Assembly: GCA_003427395.1 (NCBI GenBank)
Contig: BFEA01000011.1
Location: 1,974,567-2,038,566, forward strand
DNA length: 64,000 bases
Source of the DNA: Chara braunii
Taxonomy: Eukaryota > Streptophyta > Charophyceae > Charales > Characeae
Direction: 5' to 3'
Below are positions 1 to 10,273 of the stretch, one piece after another. The position numbers were made by a program, and so were the translations under genes. Within the stretch, counting starts at the first letter, position 1. Every line of letters begins with the position of its first letter. Below the pieces are notes generated by a model. The model searched no databases. It saw only the letters and a list, made by a program, of their open reading frames with translations, and was not told the DNA's origin.

Positions 1-1110
1 CCCTTTCTCTTTTCGTATTACTTTGGTGTGGGGAGAGCTTGGCATGCCTTTCTCTCTGAAAGTGAAGAGCACAGTTATCTAAACCAAGTTAAGCAAGCTC
101 GCGAAACACATTTTGTGCCGTCACCTTGAGCCTAAGTGAAGCTCTAGTTGACTGGCTATTAAATGAAAATTTATGGAAAAAAAGTGGGGGGTATCATATG
201 TAAAGAAAATGAGGGAGCGTTTGAAGGGAGAAATTTGGTTGTAGGTTTTACTGAGCCTGGATGGGGAAAAGGGGGACGACTCTGAGAAAGGTAGCTTATC
301 TTCTTGCCAAATATTTAATTGACGGGGATTAACTTTAATGTTACCATTCCGCCCGGACCTAATGAAAGAATTAGAGGGCGGGTTGGACCCTCGTCAGTGA
401 CCAATGGTTTACGGAAATCATAAATGGAGAGTTGCCCCAGTACCCAGGTAGAAGGTTACACTGAACATGCTCTCATTATGCCAAGTCAGTAAAAATCTGA
501 GATGCGGTAACTACTGCCTTGTAGCGGCTCTCCTCAATCTATAATGCCTCAACTTTAACAATAGTTTTGGCTATTTAAGTTTCTCAGAAGCCAACCTCAG
601 TTCTCAGCAGACTGACGTCGATGTCATGCATAGTGCCACGAGGCCGTACACCATATAAGTTAGATCCATGCTTGATGGCCAATCCTATGAAATACTAACA
701 AAATTGAACACTCGAGGCTGCGCTATGTCCTGCTTGGAAGGAGCTGAGATTTTGATGCTAGCCTGAGCAGTGAGTTGCCGCCTGTCTGAGAGAGAGAGAA
801 CTGGACTAAATGAGGAATGTAGTTGGTATAGGTAGTCTGTTGCTGGCAGCCTTATACATAAGACCTAGTCGAGAACCGAGAACTCATTATATTTATATAT
901 TGTTTTATTCGAATTGAACACTCACTTAGAACTCAACAGATCTAGGGCTCTTTCGGGGGTGGTCACTAGTCAATTTGCAGTGGAAGTACGAACTGGAAAC
1001 TGAGACCTGAGCACTTCTCGACTGACGAAAGGCACCTGTGCCTAGGAGCCGACACATTATATGAATGGACGAGTAATGTCTCACTAGTCCTCCGAGAAGA
1101 CCTGCTGAGG
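1..1110. other. Unclassified left-end DNA
   Basis: I see no gene, RNA or mobile-element signature here. Short reading frames exist but show no recognisable motifs, and the minus-strand frames beyond 926 are translations of the duplication described next. A short phrase, AATTGAACACTC, occurs near 703 and again near 913. The stretch may be decayed repeat, but nothing ties it to the retroelements further right. Confidence 0.4.
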
Positions 1111-1464
1111 GTCCGTCGTTGATGAGTGCGCAGTCCAACTTCTGGGAAAACAACGTGGCTGGTACCAATCAAACTGTGATCCATAGCATGGCTGAAAGCT
1201 GAGCGGGAAACCCAAATCGTAATCTTTAGCAACAATCAGCCTGTCTCTTATACACATCTAGATGTGTATAAGAGACAGGCTGAAAGCTGAGCGGGAAACC
1301 CAAATCGTAATCTTTAGCAGCAATCAGCTTCGTCCGTCGTTGATGAGTGTGCAGTCCAACTTCTGAGAAAACAATGAGGCGGGTACCAATCAAACTGTGA
1401 TCCATTGCATGGCTGAAAGCTGAGCGGGAAACCCAAATCGTAATCTTTAGCAACAATCATCTTC
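1111..1464. repeat. Tandem duplication, ~130 bp unit
   Basis: Two units beginning GTCCGTCGTTGATGAGTG lie at 1111-1240 and 1332-1464 and differ at only a few positions. A third, partial copy of the unit end (about 50 bp) lies at 1279-1330 and matches 1191-1240 at 49 of 50 bases. The partial copy is separated from the first unit by adapter sequence. The copy number and order are therefore suspect, and the duplication may be partly an assembly product. Confidence 0.8.
1241..1278. other. Tn5/Nextera mate-pair junction adapter (contaminant)
   Basis: The 38 bp are CTGTCTCTTATACACATCT followed directly by its exact reverse complement. This is the Tn5 mosaic end in the head-to-head form left by Nextera mate-pair circularisation. 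Read on the minus strand it gives the peptide VSYTHLDVYKRQ, a familiar signature of this adapter in deposited proteins. It is not genomic sequence, and the bases on either side should not be trusted to be contiguous. Confidence 0.98.
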
Positions 1465-1816
1465 AAACCACCCTTGCCCATGCTGCACGTGAGTGGGCAG
1501 GATTTTGACTGAGAAGGTCGATATAAGCGATTTGAACTCAGCAGCGTCTCGACATTGTATGCCATCTGATTTCTTCCAACTCTGGCCAGACTCGAGTTGA
1601 GAACCAGCAATAACTACACAATTAAGTCCAGTAAAAGTCCAGTGACGAGCAGGACACAGTGCAGTTCAACTATAGCTCATCTATCTCTGGCCTCAACGCA
1701 CAGATGCCAAACGATCTGATTAGGGGCAAATCATTAGAAGCCCTTCGTGGTCGCTGTCTGCCGGCTATCCATTAGCAGAGACCAGAGCACAAAGATCTCT
1801 CAGATCCCAACCTTCA
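1465..1816. other. No feature recognised
   Basis: Unique-looking sequence between the tandem duplication and the first module-like reading frame. No ORF with recognisable motifs, no repeat relation to the rest of the window that I could find. Confidence 0.35.
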
Positions 1817-2170
1817 GTGAGCCCCTCAGTCTCACGCTTGAGGATCAACGTAATGGATCTTTGCAGAGAGACGGGGAGCGAGGGCATGTTAAGAGTGACT
1901 TGCACGCTATACCGAGATAGAATGGGGGGTTGGGAGGAGGACACTGTCCAAGATATTCATCATCATCTAAGACTCATGCTGGAACAAGCTCTAGGGTTAG
2001 TGGAAGGCCAGAAGGTCATTGAGTATGTGATTTATTTTCATGGAACGGACACGAAATTGCACAGTACCTACTCTTTTCTCGAGATTGTCAAGCAGGCCTG
2101 GACGAGAGCTCAAGTGAGCGGATGTGTGTTTGGACTCCTCTCCTCAAGTTTTAGCATGCACCTCAATTAA
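1817..2170 (+). CDS. Unknown ORF, possible N-terminal part of the upstream module family
   Basis: The frame opens at a GTG at 1817; the first ATG is at 1853, which would give about 105 residues. I recognise no characterised domain. The stretch EGMLRV...GGWEEDT followed by VIYFHGTD lines up with GLLYVW...GGWDEIT and CIMVATGQD in the central module copy of element B (54029-54793), with similar spacing. If real, this is the N-terminal half of a diverged member of that family. It lies 5' of the gag remnant of element A, as the modules do in B. Similarity was judged by eye and is remote, so it may be chance. The function is unknown. Confidence 0.4.
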   Translation: MSPSVSRLRINVMDLCRETGSEGMLRVTCTLYRDRMGGWEEDTVQDIHHHLRLMLEQALGLVEGQKVIEYVIYFHGTDTKLHSTYSFLEIVKQAWTRAQVSGCVFGLLSSSFSMHLN

Positions 2171-2632
2171 CAAGGGTCGATCGGCAACATGTAGTTTACT
2201 CAAGCTATCAACATTCAACAGTTAACATTTCGGCGGCATTCAACCGTCAGCCTTACCGGGGGTTTCCGATCTGAGTTCAGTCAGCGTTTCTTCACTGTCT
2301 TCGATACAAAGATCTGAGTCTGAACAGTGTTCCCATCTGATACACACGGGACCAATATCAGTCAGGCTGAGCCCTTGCCGGAAAGTCACAACAACCAGCG
2401 TTAACTTCCAATCAGTACTCAATCAGTATCTCATCAACATTCAGTTTCAGTCAGTGCTCTGTAACAAATCATCATCAAAGGACCTGGGGAACATTTCTCG
2501 GTATTCTCTCTTCAACACATGAGTAGGGTCCAATCCTCTCCAGTAGGTGAACCAATTTTGGCCAGCCTCAATAGGATATCCCTCAAAGATGCTATCAGAT
2601 ATCAGTATGTCAGTGTTGTTGGCTTCAGTTGA
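2171..2632. other. Spacer between module-like ORFs
   Basis: No recognisable coding or repeat feature. If the flanking ORFs are two members of one family, this is where the C-terminal half of the first and the N-terminal half of the second would have decayed. Confidence 0.3.
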
Positions 2633-3070
2633 GGGGGGTTATCAGCCTTTGTTGTCCATACCAGTTTTGTTGGGGGCTCTATTCATGACCTGAGGATCTA
2701 CTTGAAGAAGGGGAAGGAGACCCATGAGCACTTTGATTCAGTCTGGATCGCAGCTGCCCGGTACCTAGAGGAGAGGGAGAAGGAGCTAGATGGGGGCGGT
2801 ACTAAGCTGATCCGCAGCTTCAGACCAAAGCTCTACACGGATTACCCGAACCCTCCGGTTCCTTTTACCCTCATTGACAGTTCCTGTTGGGGTGAACTGA
2901 TAGACTTGGCAAAGAGGTACATCTCACCAGTACAGATTGACTATCAGGCCTTGACAGAGCCTTTAGAGTTCGAGTATCTCAGATGGGGAATATTCTTCAG
3001 ACCCTATCTTCCAACTCTATGGGAGAAGTTTTGTGCTATGATCGACTTCAGGGTTATGTGCCTTGGATGA
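2633..3070 (+). pseudogene. Unknown ORF, probable relative of the upstream module family
   Basis: The frame is open from 2633 (after a TGA) to a stop at 3068-3070, about 145 codons, with no early ATG, so it is likely a fragment. It is collinear with the middle and C-terminal parts of the element B module. A V-P pair is followed 34 residues on by LTE and then a [YW]G, with the same spacing as in the module at 54029-54793 (VPEFM...LTE...LKYG against VPFTL...LTE...LRWG). The N-terminal part also contains a lysine/glutamate-rich helix-like stretch. There is no known domain. I infer homology from spacing and matched residues; a profile search would decide. Confidence 0.45.
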
Positions 3071-3639
3071 AAGTGTTCGGAACTTGCAGGATACAGGTGG
3101 CTCTATGTCTCGAAGCCACGACCTCAGAGGGTACGCAGACATGGCTCAAAGCACATCGGACAGATAGTCAAATGAGAAATTGACCATGGGATTCTAGAGG
3201 GATGAGTGAGGAGTTTGAGGAGTGTTGATCATGTCTGCTCACTTGTGTTTTCTGAGATTATTATGAGTTCTCACTTTCTCCTCATTCATCTTGCCTTTGC
3301 CTTGAGTCAGTCAGTCGTGATTATCTCTTTTGGCATTGCTTTATGATTGTATTCCTTTGCTGATCATGTCACAGTTTTCAATCCTTCAAATTGACATCCT
3401 GATACATACATGGCCACTTAATTTTAATCTTATTATTTGCATCATCATTGCTATTCTGAATCAAAATAAAAGATTCCTAAGACCGGGGACCGACGAAGAC
3501 CGCAATTTAAGGGTCTCGCTCGAAGCCGGATGCACACAACAGGAAGGGATTTGCATTATTTAATTTATTTTATTTATTGCAATCATATTCAAAATCCTGC
3601 GTGACAGCCTGTTGGCTTTCTGGTCGCCTGAAGTGGCCC
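3071..3639. other. AT-rich spacer at the 5' break of element A
   Basis: AT-rich DNA with no gene. Homology of element A to element B begins at about 3640; upstream of that, the gag N-terminal region found in B is missing. The left break of A, by deletion or truncation, therefore falls here. Confidence 0.4.
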
Positions 3640-4708
3640 GACTAGAAAAAAGTGCGACAGCGGGCCAATTTTATTTGAGAGAATGACGGGCGAGACAGGG
3701 TGAACGTGACCACCAGACAACGAATAGCAGAAAGGAAGGTCGTACATGACGCCATCATGAAAGATACTGGGAATGGCCCGGGGAGGCCGCAAGAAGCGGA
3801 GGCACAAGAGCAAGAAAAAGTTTACGGAAAAGCTAGAGAGGAGGCTCCGGTAGACAAAGCAGCTTCGACAAAAAAGAAATTACGGTATCAGATTTCCATC
3901 CTAACTATACAGAGATCGATGACACCCTTAGCAAGCTACTAGGGACCATGGTGTCGGTCTCTTTTCAAACCATGTTGCAGGCAAGTCCTAGGCTCCTAAA
4001 AGGCCTTAGACAGCTGCTGACGAGGCGAAGAGTAAAGGTAGAAGAAGGGCCGGAACCGCAGGAGGAAGAGAAGGAAGAGGAGGCGCCACGAGAAGTCGCC
4101 AACCTTCAAATGATCCCCAGGAACCCGGAAGAGCTAGAGAAGGTCTTCGCAGACATCCGGCTAAGCCTGCCAGACTGTGAAGGTGGCGAAGTTATGAGGG
4201 CACCACCCGGAACAAAACTTAGCTTCCACTCACTACCGGTGGGTAAGCTGAAAGTCCAGATCGGAAGCCACCACAGCGATGCGCTCGTAGATGGAGGGGC
4301 TGGAATAACACTCGTTAGGAAAAACTTTGCAAAAATTACGGGATGTCAATAAACAAAGAGACAACGGGAAGCATCCGTGAGGCAAGCGGGGAAATTCCCT
4401 CCTCCGGGTATGTTACTAAGTGTGCAGCCAAGGCCGAGGTTAGGGTGTCCATTTGGTCATTCCAGCGGATGATCGTCATAGACGAAATTGACCATGACAT
4501 AATCCTAGGGAGACCTTGGTGTGCGAATGTGAAGATGATCGGAATGCACCTGCATGATGGAACACACATGGTAGACATAGAAGATCCAGTGACAGAACGT
4601 GGTGAGCTACTTCGTCTCATCGGAATAGGCGGTGACACACTAAAGGGGAAACTAGTGACATTGTCACCATCGTTCCAAGAAAGTGTCAGAAACGGGACGT
4701 TTGCATGA
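3640..4708 (+). pseudogene. Gag C-terminal end and aspartic protease (element A)
   Basis: The frame matches element B gag from the NDGRDRV motif onward and continues into a retropepsin-like domain. The motif ALVDGGAGITLV has its catalytic Asp codon at 4290-4292. The downstream HDIILGRPW motif near 4490-4515 is the typical protease C-terminal signature. Gly occupies the usual Ser/Thr position after the catalytic Asp. The coding sequence is broken: a TGA near 3680, a change of frame near 3943 and another near 4345, just after the active site. Protease of this family would cleave the Gag-Pol polyprotein; this copy could not do so as written. Confidence 0.8.
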
Positions 4709-5209
4709 ATGGAAGGAATGAGGGAAATAGTGGAAATTATGATCGAGAAAATATTCAACAAGAAAGAATGGGTCAAGATGGGGTTGCCACAAAAAAAGCG
4801 GAGGCAGAAGGACGATGCCCTGAGAGTAATGGTAGTAGAGAAAGAGACGGAGGTCGAATTGAGAGTCAGCTTGCCTATACCAAAGGAGGTTCGAGAGGAG
4901 GAGACCGGGATAACATTGGAAGTCCCGGACTTACTGCACCTCATCAAGGTTATCAGATACCATAAGGTAGGTGTGGATCCAACCGCACTCGCCAAGTTTG
5001 AGGAAGAAGTCCGAAAAGGCTACTGCCTGAACGAGAAATTAATCAGTATCCAGCCTCGGATTGCTAAAGCACCTCGGGCAATTCCGACTGTTCATTTTTT
5101 AGGAGAAAGATCCTGGAAGGAAGCGTTCGCAAGTACAAGCCAGTAGGGAAGAAGCCCAAACCTGTCTCGGTCCTTCTGGAAACAACAAAGGAAGAAACCA
5201 TGGAAAAGG
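4709..5209 (+). pseudogene. Protease-RT linker region of pol (element A), first part
   Basis: About 145 codons closely matching 49282-49689 in element B (NKKEWVKMGLPQKKRR, DLLHLIKVIRYH, PRAIPTVHFLGERS). The segment has no named domain but is conserved in both copies. It connects the protease to the RT. It ends in the insertion at 5210, which separates it from the rest of pol. Confidence 0.75.
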
Positions 5210-5661
5210 CACAAGCGGTTATCGGGTAGCTGAAAATTCAGGAATAAAAATTCTGAAGTAAGAGTTTTGGGAAGTCTGAAAATTCTGAATGGTCCTAAAG
5301 TGGTGAAAGGTCTGAAGACCCTGAAAACCACCTGTTTAGGCAGGCTGCATCCTGAAGTGGTCAAGTGAGAGTTTTGGGCAGTCTGAAAATCCTGAATGGT
5401 CCTGAAGTGGTGAAAGGTCCGAAGACCATGAAAACCACCCTTCACAACTTGAGGATGCAGCCTGCCTAAACAGGTGGTTTTCAGGGTCTTCGGACCTTTC
5501 ACCACTTCAGGACCATTCAAGATTTTTAGACCTGAATGGTCCTGAAGTGGTGAAAGCTCCGAAGACCCTGAAAACCACCTGTTTAGGCAGGCTTCATCCT
5601 AAAGTGGCGAAGGGTGTCCTGAAGTGGTGATGAAAAATACGACTGTTGTTAACCTTCTTTG
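5210..5661 (+). mobile_element. Fold-back, MULE-like non-autonomous element, copy 1
   Basis: Begins CACAAGCGGTTATCGGGTAG and ends GTTGTTAACCTTCTTT. It is flanked by GGAAAAGG on both sides (5202-5209 and 5662-5669). The uninterrupted coding sequence in element B near 49206-49230 is the matching empty site. The interior consists of forward and reverse copies of a phrase containing GAAGTGGTGAAAGGTCCGAA, so the strand can fold on itself. There is no ORF of its own. Length (452 bp), ends and internal order agree with copy 3 (28954-29404, 451 bp). Terminal inverted repeats are weak, so assignment to MULE-like elements rests mainly on the 9-11 bp target duplications. Confidence 0.85.
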
Positions 5662-6675
5662 GGAAAAGGAGGAGGAAGTGCCCCCGGTGATTAGAGAAAG
5701 AAGGGCAACAGAGGAGCATCGAATATCAAACGAGGTAGCAGACATCAAGATAGGGGTGGAGGGATTCATGACAGAGCAGGAGACATGCTTGATCAAGGAA
5801 GCATGCCAAAAATTTCACCTAGCTTTTGCCTTCAACGACCATCAGAAGGGACGATTAGACACGAAATTGATACCTCTGGTTAGGATCCACACAGTCGAGC
5901 ATGAATGTTGGAACAACAAGGGGCCTGCCTAGGACTTTGGAGTAGCAGGGGAAGTAACAAAACTGCTTAGAGCAAAGATGGATTCCTTCGTCACAGAACC
6001 CACCGCGTCACCGTATGCAAATAGATGGTTTGTGTTTCAAAAACCTAACAATTCACTTAGGTGGATCCAGGATCTGAAGAAAATGAATGTTGTCACCATC
6101 CGGGACGCGAGATCATTGCCTCAAGCAGACCTGCTGGCAGAATCTCACGCCGGACGGAGCATTTACTTATTGATAGACCTCTATTCGGGATACGATCAGC
6201 TCCCGCTGGACGCCCGAGATAGACCCTACACGGCTATGCATACCCCGGTAGGTCAATTACAAATGCAAGTGACTCCTATGGGTTTCACCAATGCGGTGGC
6301 GGAAGCACAAAGAAGGATGCTCGCAGTCGCGGGAGATATGTTCCCTACAAAATGCGAACCGTACATTGATGATAATCCGATCAAAGGCGCGCGGGGCAAA
6401 GATGAAACGGAAATTCAGCCAGAGGTATGAAAGTTTGTGTGGGATCATCTGCAGGATATCAAAGAGATTCTCCGCAGGTTCTTGGAATACAATATCGTTG
6501 CCAGCGGCCCCAAGAGCATCCTGCCAGTGCCGGAGGTAACCATCTTAGGATTTCGCTGCGGATCGTATGGGAGGAAGCCTGATCCGGCCAAGACGAACAA
6601 AATCTCTCAATGGCCAACGCCCCTGCGAACCACAACAGAGGTAAGGGCCTTTCTAGGGGTTGTAGGATTTTGAAG
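5662..6675 (+). pseudogene. Reverse transcriptase domain (element A)
   Basis: Resumes the pol frame after the insertion. Recognisable RT blocks are the TEPTASPYANRWFVFQKP entry motif, LIDLYSGYDQLPL (first catalytic Asp), VTPMGFTNAVAEAQRRM and EPYIDDNPIKG, the YxDD active-site box. A further block, ILGFRCGSYGRKPDP, marks the thumb region. Breaks are a TAG at 5930, a TGA at 6428-6430 where element B has Arg, and a TGA near 6672 where B has Trp. The enzyme would copy element RNA into DNA. The catalytic residues are intact but the frame is not. Confidence 0.9.
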
Positions 6676-7456
6676 GATTTTCATGAAATGATTCGCAAAG
6701 ATAGCCGAGCCCATTCGGGCCATGATCCGTGAAGAGGGCATACTCGATTGGATGGAGAAACGAGAAGTCACCGTCCAGACCTTGAAAGACGTATTAACAT
6801 CCGAGCAGGTCACTCTTGCTGCTCCATGTTTTAACGATGAGGTAGGGCGTCCGTTTGTGCTTGAGACCGATGGGGGACCACTAGCCGTGGGCGGAGTTCT
6901 GATCCAAAGAGGGGAAGATGGAAGGGAACGACCATTCACATTCGAGAGTAGGACGCTGAACTTAACCGAGCGTCGCTGCTCTCAATTCAAGAAAGAACTG
7001 CTGACCATTCTCCACTGCCTTAAGATCTTTCAAGCCTACCTCTTTGGGAGGAGGTTCATCTTGATAATAAATTTGACAAACATCGCGGGGGCTCTAAGAA
7101 ATTACAAGCCTATAGACCCCACCATGGGAAGATGGGTGGGGTTCATTTGGTAGTTTGACTACAAGATCGAGAGCATAGCCGGTCTTAGGAACAGAGCCGA
7201 TAGCTTGAGCAGGGTGTGTATTACACTAGAAGGAGTAGAGGATGCGAGACCTATCGATGCGTTCCTCAACTACAAGGGAGGAACCCTTGCGGTAGATAAT
7301 AAAATGATAAAACCTGCTTGCACATTTAGGGAATTGCTGATTAAGACTTTAGAGAAAGGGTCTACCGCAGTGGTGGCAGAACTCAGAGAAGGGGCAGTTG
7401 CAAGAACCGACCACAAGGAAGAGAAAGACACGTGGGGTGACATTGTGGGGCCTTAG
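6676..7456 (+). pseudogene. RNase H domain and tether to integrase (element A)
   Basis: The domain begins after the thumb with FVLETDGGPLAVGGVLIQ (first Asp), then QFKKELLTIL (Glu), and ends at RNRADSLSR, the usual RNase H end motif. The third acidic residue is lost: the motif reads LIINLTNIAGAL, where element B has LRIDPTNVAGAL. A TAG near 7152 replaces the Gln of B, and another stop lies at 7454-7456. The domain would degrade the RNA strand of the hybrid. Both the residue loss and the stops mark this copy as inactive. Confidence 0.85.
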
Positions 7457-7465
7457 GAAGAGCTG

Positions 7466-8868
7466 ATGGCAATGGTTGTAGAAGGGGGGCGAAAGACGGT
7501 TATGAGTTTGGTTGAGTTATGGGAACGGAAGCGGCAACAGTACTTAGTGAACCAAGTACAGAATGCACAGGAAGATCGCCGGGATCAGAAGGAATTCTTC
7601 TTTATCCAATCATACGGTGGCATCTTCAAGGAGATCGGTCTGCTACCAGTGGGAAACAAGGAGGCTCAGGAGGTCAGCCTCAGGGCCAGAGAGGAAGCCA
7701 ATAAATATGTACTAAGAAATGGGCACCTGTTCAGAAAAGAGGAAGGCCTAATGCCTAGAAGGGTGGTGTGTGGACGATCAAAGCAAGTTGACATAATTCA
7801 GGCAATGCATGATGGGTTGACAGGGGGACATCGCTCCTCAAAAGAAACCCTGACCAAAATAGCGCCACTCTACTTTTGGCCAAGAATGGGGAGTATGATT
7901 GTCACGTACTGCCAGACCTGCGTGATCTGTCAAGAGTGGAGTACGACTCGAGTCTTTGAGCCCTTGAGACCCACGTGAGTGCTAGGACCAGGGCACCTGG
8001 TTCATCTCGACCATGTAGCTTGTATCCACGAAAGGATACAGATACATACTTGACGCTAGAGATAATCTCAGTGGGTTTCTAGAGGCGATAACTTTTAAGA
8101 AGAAAACTGGACCAGCGGTAGCAAACTGGATCGATGACTTTTACTTTAGGCACCCATTTATAAAAAAGATTTATAGCCGATAATGAGACAAAATTCGTAA
8201 ATCAGGACGTACTGAGTACATGAAAGAGACTCAAGGTGCCCATCAAGTTAATTGAACCATACTACCCCAAAGCAAATGCACCCGTGGAAAGAGGGCATTT
8301 GACTTTGAAAAACGTGATTGCAAAGTTAGCGGCGGATGACCTTGAGAACTGACCGAAATACCTCAAGCAAGCAATATTTGCGAAAAATGTGACCCCGAAA
8401 AGGACCACAGGGTGTATCCCAGCCGAGTTGTGGTATGAGAGGGAAATTGACTTCCCAGTAGAATCCCTGGTACCAAGTTGGAACAGGTTGGATGACGACC
8501 CACGCCTGGCGACAGAACAATCGATTGAGACTATTAGATGTCGGTAGGTCATTCAAAATGAGGAGGCAATGGAAGAAGTCATAAGTCGGATTCTGGATAG
8601 AAGAATGAAGGACAAGGCGAGGTGGGATCAACTGCGGAACATCAGGAAAGAACCACTACAGGTTGGGGAAATGGTCCTAGTCAGAAATTATGCGCTAAAA
8701 AGTACTTGGTCAGGACAACTGGGGAGAAGATTCAAGGGCCCCTACCGGGTCGCCAAGAGACCGGGGATGAACACTTTCGAGTTGGAAGATTTGGATGAGA
8801 CCAGGTTAAAAGGACCATTTCCAGGACAACGACTTGTCAGATTCCTAAGTCGGGACCCAATGGAATAG
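7466..8868 (+). pseudogene. Integrase with zinc-binding and GPY/F modules (element A)
   Basis: The HHCC zinc-binding domain is seen as MHDGLTGGH followed by YCQTCVICQ. The catalytic core then decays: the first Asp region near 8000-8060 is scrambled, but DNETKFV and NAPVERGH remain with the D-35-E spacing. The C-terminal GPY/F module is clear (LGRRFKGPYRV, GPFPGQRLVRF, 8569-8868). No chromodomain follows. Stops occur near 7976, 8178, 8221, 8349 and at 8866-8868. Integrase would join the DNA copy to the chromosome; this copy is dead. Confidence 0.85.
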
Positions 8869-9510
8869 TGGTTGCAAGAGGCTCTGGACAAGGAAACTGG
8901 GAATCAGGCCGGCTAAGACACCGACATAGTTCTTACCTATGATGTGTCTGTTTTGTGTGGAGTTTTTTTTTTATTGTACCTATGGGAGCAGGCTGCATGA
9001 ATTAAGTAATACCGGGGACATTGTACGATAGTTTTTGATGAGGTGTGATACGGGGATGAATACCTGGGGCATTATACTATAGTTTTTTTTTTTATGTGAA
9101 GGGTGAATGGTATCGGGATGATTGTCTGGGGCAATCTATCACGACTTCGAGAAAAATGCATGAGATTGAAGGGAAACGCGGAATGACTCATTATATAGAT
9201 GGGCATGACGACAAACTGGGCAAAAGGGGTGCATTCTTGAAAATTTGGGTAAATTCGGCATGGGACTTGGGATTCTGCTTGGACGGGGTCTGCCTTGGGA
9301 ATGTGGACTGGGGCTTCCGTTTTCTTTGTGATGACAGACACAGGGAAAGCACAAGACAAGATGAAACTCAATAACGAGAACGATGTCAACCTCGCTAACG
9401 TAGCCTTTGGAGATGAGTGGCAAAGAACCGAGAGGCCATGAGACAGGCAAAGACCGGTATTATTTATTGGGTCACAACCAAGATAGACACTAGGAAGGAG
9501 AAAGAGATAA
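8869..9510 (+). other. Pol end to ORF3 spacer with short repeats
   Basis: The pol frame continues past the stop for about 20 residues, in agreement with element B, and ends near 8917. Three degenerate copies of a phrase like ACCGGGGACATTGTACGATAG lie near 9011, 9061 and 9125. A single related copy lies in B near 45790. The rest shows no feature. Confidence 0.5.
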
Positions 9511-10273
9511 TTGTTGGCCCGCAAACCTTCGCCCCCTAAAGAAGGCGAGAAATTGCAGCCCTTATCCGAAGAGGAAAGAGAGAAACAAGGAGCGGAGCTA
9601 AAAAGGGAGGAAGAAAGGCAGGATATGTGTGACGAGAGAGGGGGCAGAGAGGGACAAAGTACGCATGACAACATTGAAAGGAGTACAAAGAGAGGCAAAG
9701 TAAGCAAGGCAGTTGCACAAGGAGAGATGAGCAAAGAGAGAACGCGTGCCATGATTGCGAAAGAAGTAAGGAAGCCGAACAAGGCAGGCACGACAGCTGT
9801 GAGAGAGGGTGCACGGGTTTTGGGGACGAACCCGAGAGAAGGACCGATATTCCATACAACTTTAATCCAAAAAACTTTACGAGGTAAATTCAGTCCCGTG
9901 CAAGAAGCAGAGGACAAAAGTGAGGATGAGGTGCAAGAAATCATCGCCATCAGTAGTGGCGATGAACTAGGGCGGAGAGGCAACCTTCTACAGGTAGGCC
10001 AAGGGAATTACCCCCAGGTGGGAAGAAGAATTTGGACCCACACCCAGTCATTGGTTCGAGCAATGGATAAGTGTGATTAAGCATGATTAGATTATCAGAA
10101 TCAGGGAACTGATGAGGGACAGAGCGACGGTTATACCTTTGGACTTTTACAGTGAGGAAGAATTGTGAGAGATCGCACAGAGAAAAAAAAGAAATCATGG
10201 CCGCCGGCCTGGGAGCCGAAGGACCATCCAGGCGCAACGACGAACGGACACCCAAGCGACAAAGGACAAATGA
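9511..10273 (+). pseudogene. Third ORF downstream of pol (element A)
   Basis: A hydrophilic, Glu/Lys/Arg-rich frame open from 9511 (TTG, just after a TAA) to 10080, then continuing in a shifted frame to a TGA at 10271-10273. It is homologous to the minus-strand frame at 44640-45452 in element B. Shared blocks are GKFSPVQ/GGYSPIQ, EVQEIIAISSGDE/KVQEVIEINSRDE, HWFEQ/HWFQQ and PLDFYSEEEL/PLDFYNEVEL. Conservation in two separate copies argues for a real element protein. There is no signal peptide or membrane segment, so it does not look like an envelope. The function is unknown; a nucleic-acid or Gag-interacting role would be a guess. Confidence 0.65.

Noticed and set aside
1226-1456. Minus-strand peptide containing VSYTHLDVYKRQ
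   Set aside because: It is the translation of the Nextera junction adapter, not a gene.
9072-9983. 303-codon minus-strand frame opposite ORF3 of element A
   Set aside because: Antisense shadow of the Glu/Lys-rich ORF3; it has the Ser/Leu/Phe composition expected from the complement. No counterpart frame is kept in B.
9511-10273. Third ORF as a retroviral envelope gene
   Set aside because: No signal peptide, membrane span, glycosylation-rich or Cys-rich region; strongly charged protein instead.
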